NCBI GenBank assembly: GCA_029261435.1 | Contig: JAJDBI010000012.1 | Span: 1 to 10,138 of the forward strand | Reading direction: 5' to 3' | Length of the DNA: 10,138 nt | Origin: Nitrospinaceae bacterium | GTDB taxonomy: Bacteria > Nitrospinota > Nitrospinia > Nitrospinales > VA-1 | In this document: in pieces, positions 1 to 7,214 of the stretch | Layout: every line of letters begins with the position of its first letter | How positions within the stretch are numbered: the first letter of the stretch is position 1 | Program-made: the position numbers and the translations under genes | The notes under the pieces: model-generated | What the model saw: only the letters and a program-made list of their open reading frames with translations | Told to the model about the DNA's origin: nothing | The model's database searches: none

Positions 1-1479
1 TATCGCGGAGGCATCAAGGTTTATACCACCCTTGATATAGATCTTCAGGAGTCCGCTCAGAGGGCTATCAGGGAAAATTTAAGAATCGCGGATAAACGCT
101 ATGGTTATCGTGGCCCACTAGGCGCTGTATATTTATCCAAAGGAGAACTGGCTATCCAGGAAGCTCTTATCAAAATGAACAATTTTAAAAAGAGCGAAAG
201 CATCACTGAAGGGAAAATCATCAAAGGTGTTGTTTGGTCAGTCGGTGAAAAACAGGCAGAGGTTTTTTTAGGACCCGATCAGGGGACGATAGATATTCTT
301 GATATGAACTGGGCAAGACCTCCCAATACCCGCCTGGATGGTAGATGGGCAAAAATCAAGCGCCCCAGTGAAGCTCTTGCACCGGGTGATTTAATCCTGG
401 TAAAACCGTTAAGATTAAGAGACGACGGCTGGGCACTTGCACTGGAGCAAGAACCTCAAGTAGAAGGTAGTCTAGTCAGCTTGGATCCTAAAACCGGTCA
501 ACTCAAGGCCATGGTTGGGGGCTACGACTTCTCTAAAAGTCAGTTTAACAGAGCTGTGCAAGCTATACGACAACCGGGCTCCGCATTCAAACCTCTCATT
601 TATGCTGCAGCCATAAAAGAAGGTTACTCCCCTGCCAGCATCATCATTGACTCACCAATTATTTTCAAAGAAAAAGAAGATGCTTTTGATAGATGGAAAC
701 CCGTAAACTTCGAGGAAAAATTTTACGGTCCTACTTCATTGAGAACCGCCCTCACCCACTCTCGAAATGTTGTGACAGTCAAACTCTTGCAAAAGATTGG
801 CATAAAGGGAACTATAAGGCTGGCAAAAAGTTTAGGTATCACCAGCAATATGGAACAGAATTTATCCATTTCACTTGGGTCATCCGGATTAACTTTATTT
901 GAGCTTACATCTGCCTACTCAGCATTTGCCAATAATGGAACCCTGATCAAACCCAGTGCGATCAGAAATATTCAAAATCGTAAGGGAGAAGTTCTATACA
1001 CTTCCAACCCGGAAACCACTAATCCAATTTCTCCAGGTACGGCATATACCATCACAAGTTTATTGCAAAGTGTTGTAGAGCACGGAACTGGAAAAAAGGT
1101 TAGAGAACTTAATCGACCTGTTGCGGGGAAAACAGGCACTACTAATAATTACGTAGATGCGTGGTTCATGGGTTATACACCCGAGTTGGTAACCGGGGTT
1201 TGGGTGGGCAAAGACAAAGATGAGTCCCTGGGAAGAAATGAAACAGGGTCCCGTGCAGCTATACCCATCTGGTTACAATTCATGCAAGAAGCCCTTATCA
1301 ATAAACCGATCACTAATTTTCAAGCACCCAGAGATATTCAACATCTTAGAGTCCAACCAGAAACTGGTGAGCCGGCTTTATTCAACGACCCTGACTCCAG
1401 ATTCGAAGTTTTCTTGCAGGACCATCTCCCTGATAATGAAGAGCCTTTTCCTGATGACACACTGGAAGACACCTTCTGA
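1..1479 (+). CDS. mrcA: Penicillin-binding protein 1A, class A bifunctional (5' partial)
   Basis: This is the 3' part of a class A penicillin-binding protein, which polymerises glycan strands and cross-links stem peptides at the outer face of the inner membrane. The frame is open from base 1 (492 visible residues), so the ATG at 175 is internal and not the start. Visible residues 1-30 (GGIKVYTTLD) are the linker that follows the glycosyltransferase domain, which lies off the window. Residues about 73-145 resemble the OB-like insert typical of PBP1A. The transpeptidase domain starts near 150, with the SxxK motif GSAFK (catalytic S194, K197), the SxN motif S254-R-N256 and the KTG motif K377-T-G379, all intact. 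The C-terminus is acidic. The next gene is convergent and encodes an LpoA-like protein, 19 bp away. PBP1A is preferred over PBP1B because of the OB-like insert. The family call is very secure. Confidence 0.95.
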   Translation, partial: YRGGIKVYTTLDIDLQESAQRAIRENLRIADKRYGYRGPLGAVYLSKGELAIQEALIKMNNFKKSESITEGKIIKGVVWSVGEKQAEVFLGPDQGTIDILDMNWARPPNTRLDGRWAKIKRPSEALAPGDLILVKPLRLRDDGWALALEQEPQVEGSLVSLDPKTGQLKAMVGGYDFSKSQFNRAVQAIRQPGSAFKPLIYAAAIKEGYSPASIIIDSPIIFKEKEDAFDRWKPVNFEEKFYGPTSLRTALTHSRNVVTVKLLQKIGIKGTIRLAKSLGITSNMEQNLSISLGSSGLTLFELTSAYSAFANNGTLIKPSAIRNIQNRKGEVLYTSNPETTNPISPGTAYTITSLLQSVVEHGTGKKVRELNRPVAGKTGTTNNYVDAWFMGYTPELVTGVWVGKDKDESLGRNETGSRAAIPIWLQFMQEALINKPITNFQAPRDIQHLRVQPETGEPALFNDPDSRFEVFLQDHLPDNEEPFPDDTLEDTF

Positions 1480-1498
1480 GACAAAACAATCTTACGCA

Positions 1499-3505
1499 TT
1501 AGTTTTGCTGAACAATTTTTTTTCTTTTTACAGTCAAACCAAAAATATTTTTTTCAGAATCGCCAGTAGGAAGCAAAGTTGTTTTTCCCGTAACACCCGG
1601 AAAGTTTTTAACCGTCTTCAAGCTTTCCCTCATCTTGATACGGTTATCCGCACCTGCCAGAATGTTTTTTATCATGATGTTTGCCGCATCAAAAGCCTGA
1701 GCCGATAAATAGGTCGGTTCTTCTCCAAAGTTGGCTTTAAAATCCAGAACAAACTTCTGGACCTCAACCTGATTAGAATCAGGATAATAACCATCCACAA
1801 AAAAAACCTTCGTCAAATACTTCCCGCCCATCTTGACCAGTTCAGGAGAGTTCCAACCATTGGTACCCAGAAGGTTAACTGTATTGACATTATAAAAAGC
1901 TAATTGTGGAATGATCAAACCGACCTTATCATAGACACCAGGAATAAAAATCGCATCATAACTCAACTCCAGCGACACTTTTAACTTTTCAACATCATCC
2001 CCGGACCAATGCCCCATATCAATAAGGGGGCGGGATAAAGTAGACGGGTTACTGAAATCAGATATCACACCTTCACTCAACACTAATTCGCGGGCAATCT
2101 TTTCCAGTTCATCATCTTCTACACCGCCTAACTCCAAAATCTGTTTTTTAAAATCATTCTGAGTGCGATCATATCCAGCAACGGCAACCACTTCTCCACC
2201 AAAAGATTCCACTTCTTTAATAAAAGTGTCTTTCAACTCCAATCCGAAAGGTTCATAGGGATGTAGCACAGCAAACCTTTTCAACTGGAGGGTATTGACA
2301 GAATACTCAGCCAGGAATTTAGCCTGAATCTCTCGGGTCAACGCATTGCGGAAGATAAAAGGGTTCTCGTCCACCAGCCCATATGTTGAAGCTGTCGGTG
2401 AGAATAAGGGGATTTGATAATCTCTGGCAACCTCACCGGCAATTGCAACCTCATCACTCAACAAAGGCCCAATAATTCCTACAACATTAGGCAGACCAGA
2501 CAGGTCGGTTATGATTTCATTCATCGGTAACTGGTGACCCGAATCGCTCACTTCCAGAGCCAGTTTTTCACGAGCTTGAAAAGGAAGCTGATTCACAGCA
2601 AGTTGAATCCCTTGCAGCACCTTTTGACCTGTTAGCGCAAGTTTTCCGGTCAAGGGAAGTACAACACCAATTTTTACCTTAGCCCCGGTATCGGCCTTGA
2701 TCTGACTCAACCTGCTTTCCATCTCTGCTTTGCGTGGGTGGTTGGGAAAAATTCCAACAAATTTTTCCAAGCTTGCCATGTAGTTTGAGATATCCCCCGC
2801 TGCCCTTTCGGAAAATATTTTCCGCAATAATAAAAGGTCAACGGGAAATCCATTTCCAAGCTTTTGAATCAAGGTAGAAACCTGGTTCTCCCCAAGCTTT
2901 TCCTTGATCAATTTCTCAGCAAATACAACTGCCTGTTTGCGAATCTCCTTATTCCCAATTTGATCATGCGCTTGTTTTAATTTAGCAAAAGAATTTTCAT
3001 AATTCATCCTCCGCCCATCAATCCGGGCTAAATGAATCATGACTTCCCATTTAATCTTTTTATCTGGCGAGAGTCGCAGAACCATTTTAAAATTGGATTC
3101 CGCACTGTTATAGTCTGCCACTTCATACTGGCAAACAGCCATGTTAAATCTTGCAGAATCAGCCAACAAAGAGCGTGGAAAATTTTGCAAAAGAATTTGA
3201 TAAAAACGAACTGCGGTAGAATATGAGTGGATTGTCTGATCTATCGAACCGAGCCTAAATAATGCCTGATGACTTCTTTTTCCTGATGGATGGTCAGATA
3301 AATAGGAATGATAAAGGGGTTTAGCCGTAAATAAGTCTCCCGAATGAAACAGGTATTCGGCCTGCAAAAAAGGATCCTCTGGCAAAGCAGATTTGGCCTG
3401 CTCTATGTTGCCATTCGCTGAGAATTCTTTATCAGGTCCAGCAAAAGTCAGCCCGCAAACAATGAGCTGGGATAAAGCAATCAAGTTAATCACGACTCTT
3501 TTCAT
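1499..3505 (-). CDS. LpoA-like protein: TPR-type N-terminus plus periplasmic-binding (type 1) domain
   Basis: This is an exported 668-residue protein. Residues 1-22 form a signal peptide: MKR, a hydrophobic stretch, then a possible signal peptidase I site after T20-F21-A22. C17 is preceded by L-I-V, a poor lipobox because V is unusual at -1, so lipidation is uncertain. Residues about 43-143 are TPR/YbgF-like helical repeats, with tyrosine- and asparagine-rich repeats around a QNFPRSLLADSARFN stretch. From about 276 (KVKIGVVLPLTG) to the end it matches the leucine-binding type 1 periplasmic-binding fold. This is the domain order of LpoA, the outer-membrane activator of PBP1A. No ABC permease or ATPase gene is nearby, which argues against a transporter component. 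The start is the ATG at 3505. An in-frame TTG at 3526, directly after the upstream stop codon, would add seven residues ahead of a normal signal peptide. The gene lies 21 bp after the response regulator and is probably co-transcribed with it. The PBP1A-activator role is inferred from architecture and position. Confidence 0.85.
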   Translation of the reverse strand: MKRVVINLIALSQLIVCGLTFAGPDKEFSANGNIEQAKSALPEDPFLQAEYLFHSGDLFTAKPLYHSYLSDHPSGKRSHQALFRLGSIDQTIHSYSTAVRFYQILLQNFPRSLLADSARFNMAVCQYEVADYNSAESNFKMVLRLSPDKKIKWEVMIHLARIDGRRMNYENSFAKLKQAHDQIGNKEIRKQAVVFAEKLIKEKLGENQVSTLIQKLGNGFPVDLLLLRKIFSERAAGDISNYMASLEKFVGIFPNHPRKAEMESRLSQIKADTGAKVKIGVVLPLTGKLALTGQKVLQGIQLAVNQLPFQAREKLALEVSDSGHQLPMNEIITDLSGLPNVVGIIGPLLSDEVAIAGEVARDYQIPLFSPTASTYGLVDENPFIFRNALTREIQAKFLAEYSVNTLQLKRFAVLHPYEPFGLELKDTFIKEVESFGGEVVAVAGYDRTQNDFKKQILELGGVEDDELEKIARELVLSEGVISDFSNPSTLSRPLIDMGHWSGDDVEKLKVSLELSYDAIFIPGVYDKVGLIIPQLAFYNVNTVNLLGTNGWNSPELVKMGGKYLTKVFFVDGYYPDSNQVEVQKFVLDFKANFGEEPTYLSAQAFDAANIMIKNILAGADNRIKMRESLKTVKNFPGVTGKTTLLPTGDSEKNIFGLTVKRKKIVQQN

Positions 3506-3526
3506 AAATCTATTTCCGAATCCCAA

Positions 3527-4918
3527 TCAATCATCATTTTTCGACTTGCCTCTTAACTTGTGCTTCTCAATTCGATATCTCATAGAGCGAAAACTGAGGT
3601 TCAATGTTTCCGCCGCTTTATTAATAATGCCATCAGAACGCATCAAGGCGTTTGTTATCATTTTCTTTTCAATCTGATCGAGGGTTTTTTCCAAATCTAT
3701 ATTACTCTGATCGAGCTCAGGAACCTGAACTTTATCGGAATGCAAATCGTTCAGAAGTTCATCTGGCAAACTGGTTTTGCGAATTTTCTTCTCTGTCTCT
3801 AGTACAACGGCCCTTTCAATAACATTTTCCAGTTCTCTCACGTTTCCCGGCCAGGGATACCGTTCAAAAACTTTCAAAGCATCTGGATCGATTCCCTGGA
3901 TATGAGCCTTATTGTGCCTGGTATTATACTTTCCGATAAAAAACTCCACCAAATCAGGAATATCTTCCCTACGTTCCCTTAAAGGAGGAAGGTGAATAGG
4001 AATGACATTCAACCGGTAATATAAATCTTCACGGAAAGATTTATTCTCTACCAAACTCGAAAGATTACTATTTGTCGCCGCAATAATTCTCAAGTCTACC
4101 GGTATGGGTTGAGTTCCTCCCAGTCTCATAATTTCATTTTCTTGTAAAACTCGTAATAGTTTGACCTGTGTCGATAACGGAGCATCGCCCACTTCATCAA
4201 AAAAGAATGAACCTTTACTAGCCGATTCCATTAAGCCTAACTTCATAGAGTCGGCACTGGTGAAAGCTCCTTTTTCATATCCAAACAATTCACTTTCGAG
4301 AAGGTTTTCCGGCATCGCCCCACAATTAATGGAAACAAAAGGGTAATTTTTTCTATTACCATTAAAATGGATAGCCTTCGCTATAAGCTCTTTACCTGTA
4401 CCACTTTCACCGGTGATTAATATGGTTGCTCTGCTTTGAGCTACTTTTTCCACCAAGTCAAAAATTTTCTGTATGGATTCGGATTTTCCTATGATATTTG
4501 AAATCTGAAAACGGTCATTCAAAGCAGTTTTTAAAAACCGGTTTTCTGCGGCAAGCTTACGCTTTTCTAAAGCATTCTTAACGATCCGTTGAATATCTTC
4601 AATTTTGAATGGCTTGGAAATATAATCATAGGCACCTTTTTTCATGGCGGTCACAGCTGTTTCTGCAGAAGCATAAGCTGTCATCATCACAACTGGAGTA
4701 TCGGGGAGGGTACTTCGGGCCGCATCTAAAACATCTATTCCACTTGAACGCCCCATGCGGATATCGGTCAGGATAAGATCAAAATCATTTTCACGTATCA
4801 GTCTGGTTGCCTTTTCGACACTGGAGGCGGTGACAACCTGATAACCTTCCTCCTCAAGCATAATGACCAGGAAGTCCCGCAAGCTTTTTTCATCATCCGC
4901 AACCAGAATGGAACTCAT
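3527..4918 (-). CDS. Sigma54-dependent response regulator, NtrC/PilR type
   Basis: This is a 463-residue cytoplasmic transcription activator that should drive sigma54 promoters when phosphorylated. The receiver domain (1-about 118) has the acidic pocket D8-D9, phosphoacceptor D52, T80 and K102-P103. The AAA+ domain (about 138-370) has Walker A GESGTGKE (169-176), a GAFTSA loop (216-221), Walker B D240-E241 and the FREDLYYRLNV segment (294-304). A Fis-type helix-turn-helix occupies about 430-455 (KAAETLNLSFRSMRYR). The sigma54-contact loop normally reads GAFTGA; here its second glycine is serine (S220). The helix-turn-helix wording resembles PilR and AtoC, but the target cannot be told from sequence. 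No histidine kinase gene is adjacent, so the partner is elsewhere or outside the window. The ATG at 4918 is the first start after an in-frame TAG four codons upstream; its Shine-Dalgarno is weak. The stop is 21 bp before the LpoA-like gene. Confidence 0.93.
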   Translation of the reverse strand: MSSILVADDEKSLRDFLVIMLEEEGYQVVTASSVEKATRLIRENDFDLILTDIRMGRSSGIDVLDAARSTLPDTPVVMMTAYASAETAVTAMKKGAYDYISKPFKIEDIQRIVKNALEKRKLAAENRFLKTALNDRFQISNIIGKSESIQKIFDLVEKVAQSRATILITGESGTGKELIAKAIHFNGNRKNYPFVSINCGAMPENLLESELFGYEKGAFTSADSMKLGLMESASKGSFFFDEVGDAPLSTQVKLLRVLQENEIMRLGGTQPIPVDLRIIAATNSNLSSLVENKSFREDLYYRLNVIPIHLPPLRERREDIPDLVEFFIGKYNTRHNKAHIQGIDPDALKVFERYPWPGNVRELENVIERAVVLETEKKIRKTSLPDELLNDLHSDKVQVPELDQSNIDLEKTLDQIEKKMITNALMRSDGIINKAAETLNLSFRSMRYRIEKHKLRGKSKNDD

Positions 4919-4924
4919 GTTAAG

Positions 4925-4954
4925 ATTCTATCGCCATTCTTACCTGCAAATCAA
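4925..4954 (-). promoter_or_regulatory. Weak candidate sigma70 promoter for the response regulator
   Basis: On the minus strand, TTGATT (4949-4954, 4 of 6 matches to the -35 consensus) is followed after 18 bp by TAGAAT (4925-4930, 5 of 6 matches to the -10). Only six bases separate the -10 from the ATG, so initiation would fall at or next to the start codon, giving a nearly leaderless message. This fits the lack of a good Shine-Dalgarno, but such partial matches arise by chance in AT-rich DNA. The 86-bp gap after argG is the largest spacer in the leftward block and so the most plausible place for an internal promoter. Confidence 0.2.
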
Positions 4955-5004
4955 TAAAGGTTCATGAAAATTTTGCGTTATAAAAACGGACTGAAGTTTC
5001 CACA

Positions 5005-6210
5005 TCACCGGTTAAAGGTTTCCGCATAGAGTTTTAAGCGTAAGGCATTTAGTTTTATGAATCCTTCCGCATCATTCTGGCTGTAACCATGGCTCTCCTC
5101 GAAGCTCGCTATATTCTGGTTATACAGTGATTTCTCAGCTTTTCGGCCTATGACAATACAGTTACCCTTATACAGTTTTAGCCTGGCCTCGCCAGTAACA
5201 TTAACTTGAGCATGATCTATGGTTTTCTGAAGCAGCTCCCTTTCAGGAGAAAACCAGAAACCGTTGTAAACCATCTTGGCGTATGAAGGAATCAGGGAAT
5301 CTCGAAGAAATGCGACCTCCCGGTCCAGAGTGACGGATTCAACTGCCCGATGGGCTTCGTGAAGAATTGTTCCACCCGGAGTCTCGTAAACACCGCGAGA
5401 CTTCATTCCTACAAAGCGATTCTCTACAATATCAACACGGCCTATTCCATTTTCACCACCATACTGGTTGAGTCGCTCCAACAAAGTTGCGGGGCTCATT
5501 TTTTCCCCGTTTATGGCAACGGGATTTCCTTGCTCATAGGAAATCTCAAGAATGGTTGGTTTATCGGGGGCTTTCTCAGGAGTCACCGACAATAAAAACA
5601 TGTCGTCATGGGGTTCATACCAGGGATCTTCCAACACCCCTCCCTCATAACTGATATGAAATAAATTACGATCCGTACTATAAGGCTTGTCTTTGGTAAC
5701 AGGAACGGGGATCCCGTGAGTCACCGCATAATCGATCAAAGCCGTTCTTGAGTTAAGGTCCCATTCACGCCACGGAGCAATAATCTTTATTTCCGGATTG
5801 AGTGTATGGTATGCCAGTTCAAACCGGATCTGATCATTGCCTTTACCCGTCGAACCGTGCGACACCCCATCAGCCTCTTCCAAACTGGCGATTCTTATCT
5901 GCTCCTTGGAAATCAAAGGCCGTGCAATGGAGGTTCCTAAAAGATAGTTGTGTTCATAAAATGCATTAGCCCGAAGCATGGGAAAGACAAAGTCGCTGAT
6001 AAATTCTTCTCTCAGGTCTTCGATATAAACCTTGCTGGCTCCGGTTGCCAAGGCCTTCGCTCTAACCGGCTCTAACTCCTGCCCCTGCCCAACGTCGGCG
6101 GCAAATGCTATGATTTCACAATCATATTGTTCTTTAAGCCATTTGATAATGACAGAGGTATCCAATCCGCCTGAGTAGGCCAATACAATTTTTTTAAGTT
6201 TGGTAGACAT
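5005..6210 (-). CDS. argG: Argininosuccinate synthase
   Basis: The enzyme condenses citrulline and aspartate using ATP to give argininosuccinate, AMP and pyrophosphate, the penultimate step of arginine biosynthesis in the cytoplasm. At 401 residues it has the usual length for the short bacterial form. The PP-loop ATP-binding motif AYSGGLDTS is at residues 11-19, and the family signature HGSTGKGNDQ is at 118-127. The rest is colinear with the family to the C-terminus with no visible break. The ATG at 6210 is the natural start, eight or so residues before the ATP motif, with a purine-rich stretch (GAAAGAAAG) as the probable ribosome-binding site. It lies 61 bp after glk and 86 bp before the response regulator. 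No other arg gene is in the window, and argH, its usual partner, is not adjacent. Its functional link to the upstream sugar genes is not evident. Confidence 0.97.
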   Translation of the reverse strand: MSTKLKKIVLAYSGGLDTSVIIKWLKEQYDCEIIAFAADVGQGQELEPVRAKALATGASKVYIEDLREEFISDFVFPMLRANAFYEHNYLLGTSIARPLISKEQIRIASLEEADGVSHGSTGKGNDQIRFELAYHTLNPEIKIIAPWREWDLNSRTALIDYAVTHGIPVPVTKDKPYSTDRNLFHISYEGGVLEDPWYEPHDDMFLLSVTPEKAPDKPTILEISYEQGNPVAINGEKMSPATLLERLNQYGGENGIGRVDIVENRFVGMKSRGVYETPGGTILHEAHRAVESVTLDREVAFLRDSLIPSYAKMVYNGFWFSPERELLQKTIDHAQVNVTGEARLKLYKGNCIVIGRKAEKSLYNQNIASFEESHGYSQNDAEGFIKLNALRLKLYAETFNR

Positions 6211-6233
6211 GACTGCTTTCTTTCAGAGTTAGA

Positions 6234-6257
6234 GAATTCGGTAATAATCCCGAATCC
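6234..6257 (-). repeat. Inverted repeat / stem-loop between glk and argG
   Basis: Arms at 6234-6241 and 6250-6257 pair over eight positions (GGATTCGG with CCGAATTC on the minus strand, including one G-T pair) around an eight-base loop, GATTATTA. The structure sits in the 61-bp spacer, 23 bases before the argG ATG. It is not followed by a T-run, so it is not a standard intrinsic terminator. It could be an mRNA processing or stability element, or an operator; the sequence does not decide. It does not match any ARG-box wording I can recognise. Confidence 0.55.
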
Positions 6258-6271
6258 ATATAATGTTCAAT

Positions 6272-7210
6272 TCATAAAACAAGGGCATACTGGGCGGCAC
6301 CCAATAACGGGGCAGACTCATCCATTACCACTTTCACAGGGATTTCTGAGAGATACTTCTCGAACCTGCCTTTGGCAAGAAACGCCTCAATAAACCCCCC
6401 TTCTTGCAGTAATGGAACTATCTTTGGAGCAATGCCTCCACCAAGATAAACCCCTCCCTTTGATAAATATTGCAAGGCTAAATTTCCTGCCAATGCTCCA
6501 TACAGTGAAATAAATAGTTCCACTGTTTTCTCACAAACCGGGCAGGTTTTTGCAATGGCTCTCTCAACAATTGTAGCAGGGAAATCAACCGCCTCGTGTT
6601 CCGCATGCTTCGTTATGAAAAACTTATAAATATCCAATAAGCCAGGGCCCGATAATACACGCTCAATACTGATCCTTGAATATTTTTTTTTCAGGAAAAA
6701 CAACAGCTCCGATTCAAGCTCATTCCGGGGTGGAAAATCATAATGTCCTCCCTCAGAATCTACAATGACATATTTTCCGTTTTTATCGGGAACTAGAAAT
6801 GCCTGCCCCAAACCTGTGCCGGCAGAAGCCACCGATATTCTTGCTTTACTTACGGGTGTTCCGGTTTGGATGATTGCAAAAGCGTCAGGCTCCAAAAAAG
6901 GAATCGCGTATGCCGTCGCAGCCAAATCATTGATCAGCCAGACCGCGTCCATCCCTAAGCTTTTCCTCAATCGCTTTGTCTCAACCTGCCAGGCAAGGTT
7001 GGTCAATCTGCAATTCCCTTCAATGACCTGACCCGCCACACCAAAGCAAGCTCTTTCGAGCTTTGTATCGATACCCTTTAAAAAATCATTCAGTATCTCC
7101 TCGATACCAGAAAAATTTCGGCTTTCATAACGCTTTTTTACGGCACATGTTTTATTCTCAAAGAGGGCCAGATTGACCTTAGTTCCCCCGATATCACCCG
7201 CCAGTATCAT
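6272..7210 (-). CDS. glk: Glucokinase (Glk family)
   Basis: The enzyme phosphorylates glucose with ATP to glucose-6-phosphate in the cytoplasm. With the ATG at 7210 it is 312 residues, close to the family norm of about 320. The phosphate-binding motif GDIGGTK is at 5-11, the catalytic pair N94-D95 lies in LINDLAATA, SAGTGLGQAFLV begins at 129, the sugar-binding SEGGH is at 152-156, and E183 lies in SIERVLSG. These match the E. coli-type Glk family rather than the ROK family: SEGGH and SIERVLSG are Glk hallmarks, and the ROK zinc cysteines are absent (the CPVC at 223-226 is in a different place). An alternative ATG at 7243 would add 11 residues and overlap the transaldolase gene by 29 bp. The shorter start places the first strand normally and leaves a 4-bp gap. 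Neither start has a convincing Shine-Dalgarno, so translation may be coupled to tal. Confidence 0.94.
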   Translation of the reverse strand: MILAGDIGGTKVNLALFENKTCAVKKRYESRNFSGIEEILNDFLKGIDTKLERACFGVAGQVIEGNCRLTNLAWQVETKRLRKSLGMDAVWLINDLAATAYAIPFLEPDAFAIIQTGTPVSKARISVASAGTGLGQAFLVPDKNGKYVIVDSEGGHYDFPPRNELESELLFFLKKKYSRISIERVLSGPGLLDIYKFFITKHAEHEAVDFPATIVERAIAKTCPVCEKTVELFISLYGALAGNLALQYLSKGGVYLGGGIAPKIVPLLQEGGFIEAFLAKGRFEKYLSEIPVKVVMDESAPLLGAAQYALVL

Positions 7211-7214
7211 CGTA

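Noticed and set aside
175..1479. ATG at 175 as the start of the penicillin-binding protein
   Set aside because: The frame is open to base 1 and the upstream residues (GGIKVYTTLD) are conserved PBP1A sequence, so the gene begins outside the window.
1482..1523. Intrinsic terminator for mrcA: CAAAAC (1482-1487) and GTTTTG (1502-1507) followed by T8 at 1516-1523
   Set aside because: The stem is six mostly A-T pairs with a 14-base loop, and eight bases separate it from the T-run, so it is too weak to annotate.
1220..1708. Rightward open frame of 162 codons across the mrcA end, and other small frames opposite the main genes
   Set aside because: They run through conserved coding sequence of real genes in other frames and have no recognisable motif or ribosome-binding site.
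1499..3505. ABC transporter substrate-binding protein for branched-chain amino acids
   Set aside because: The binding domain is of that fold, but the TPR-like N-terminal part and lack of transporter genes nearby fit LpoA-like proteins better.
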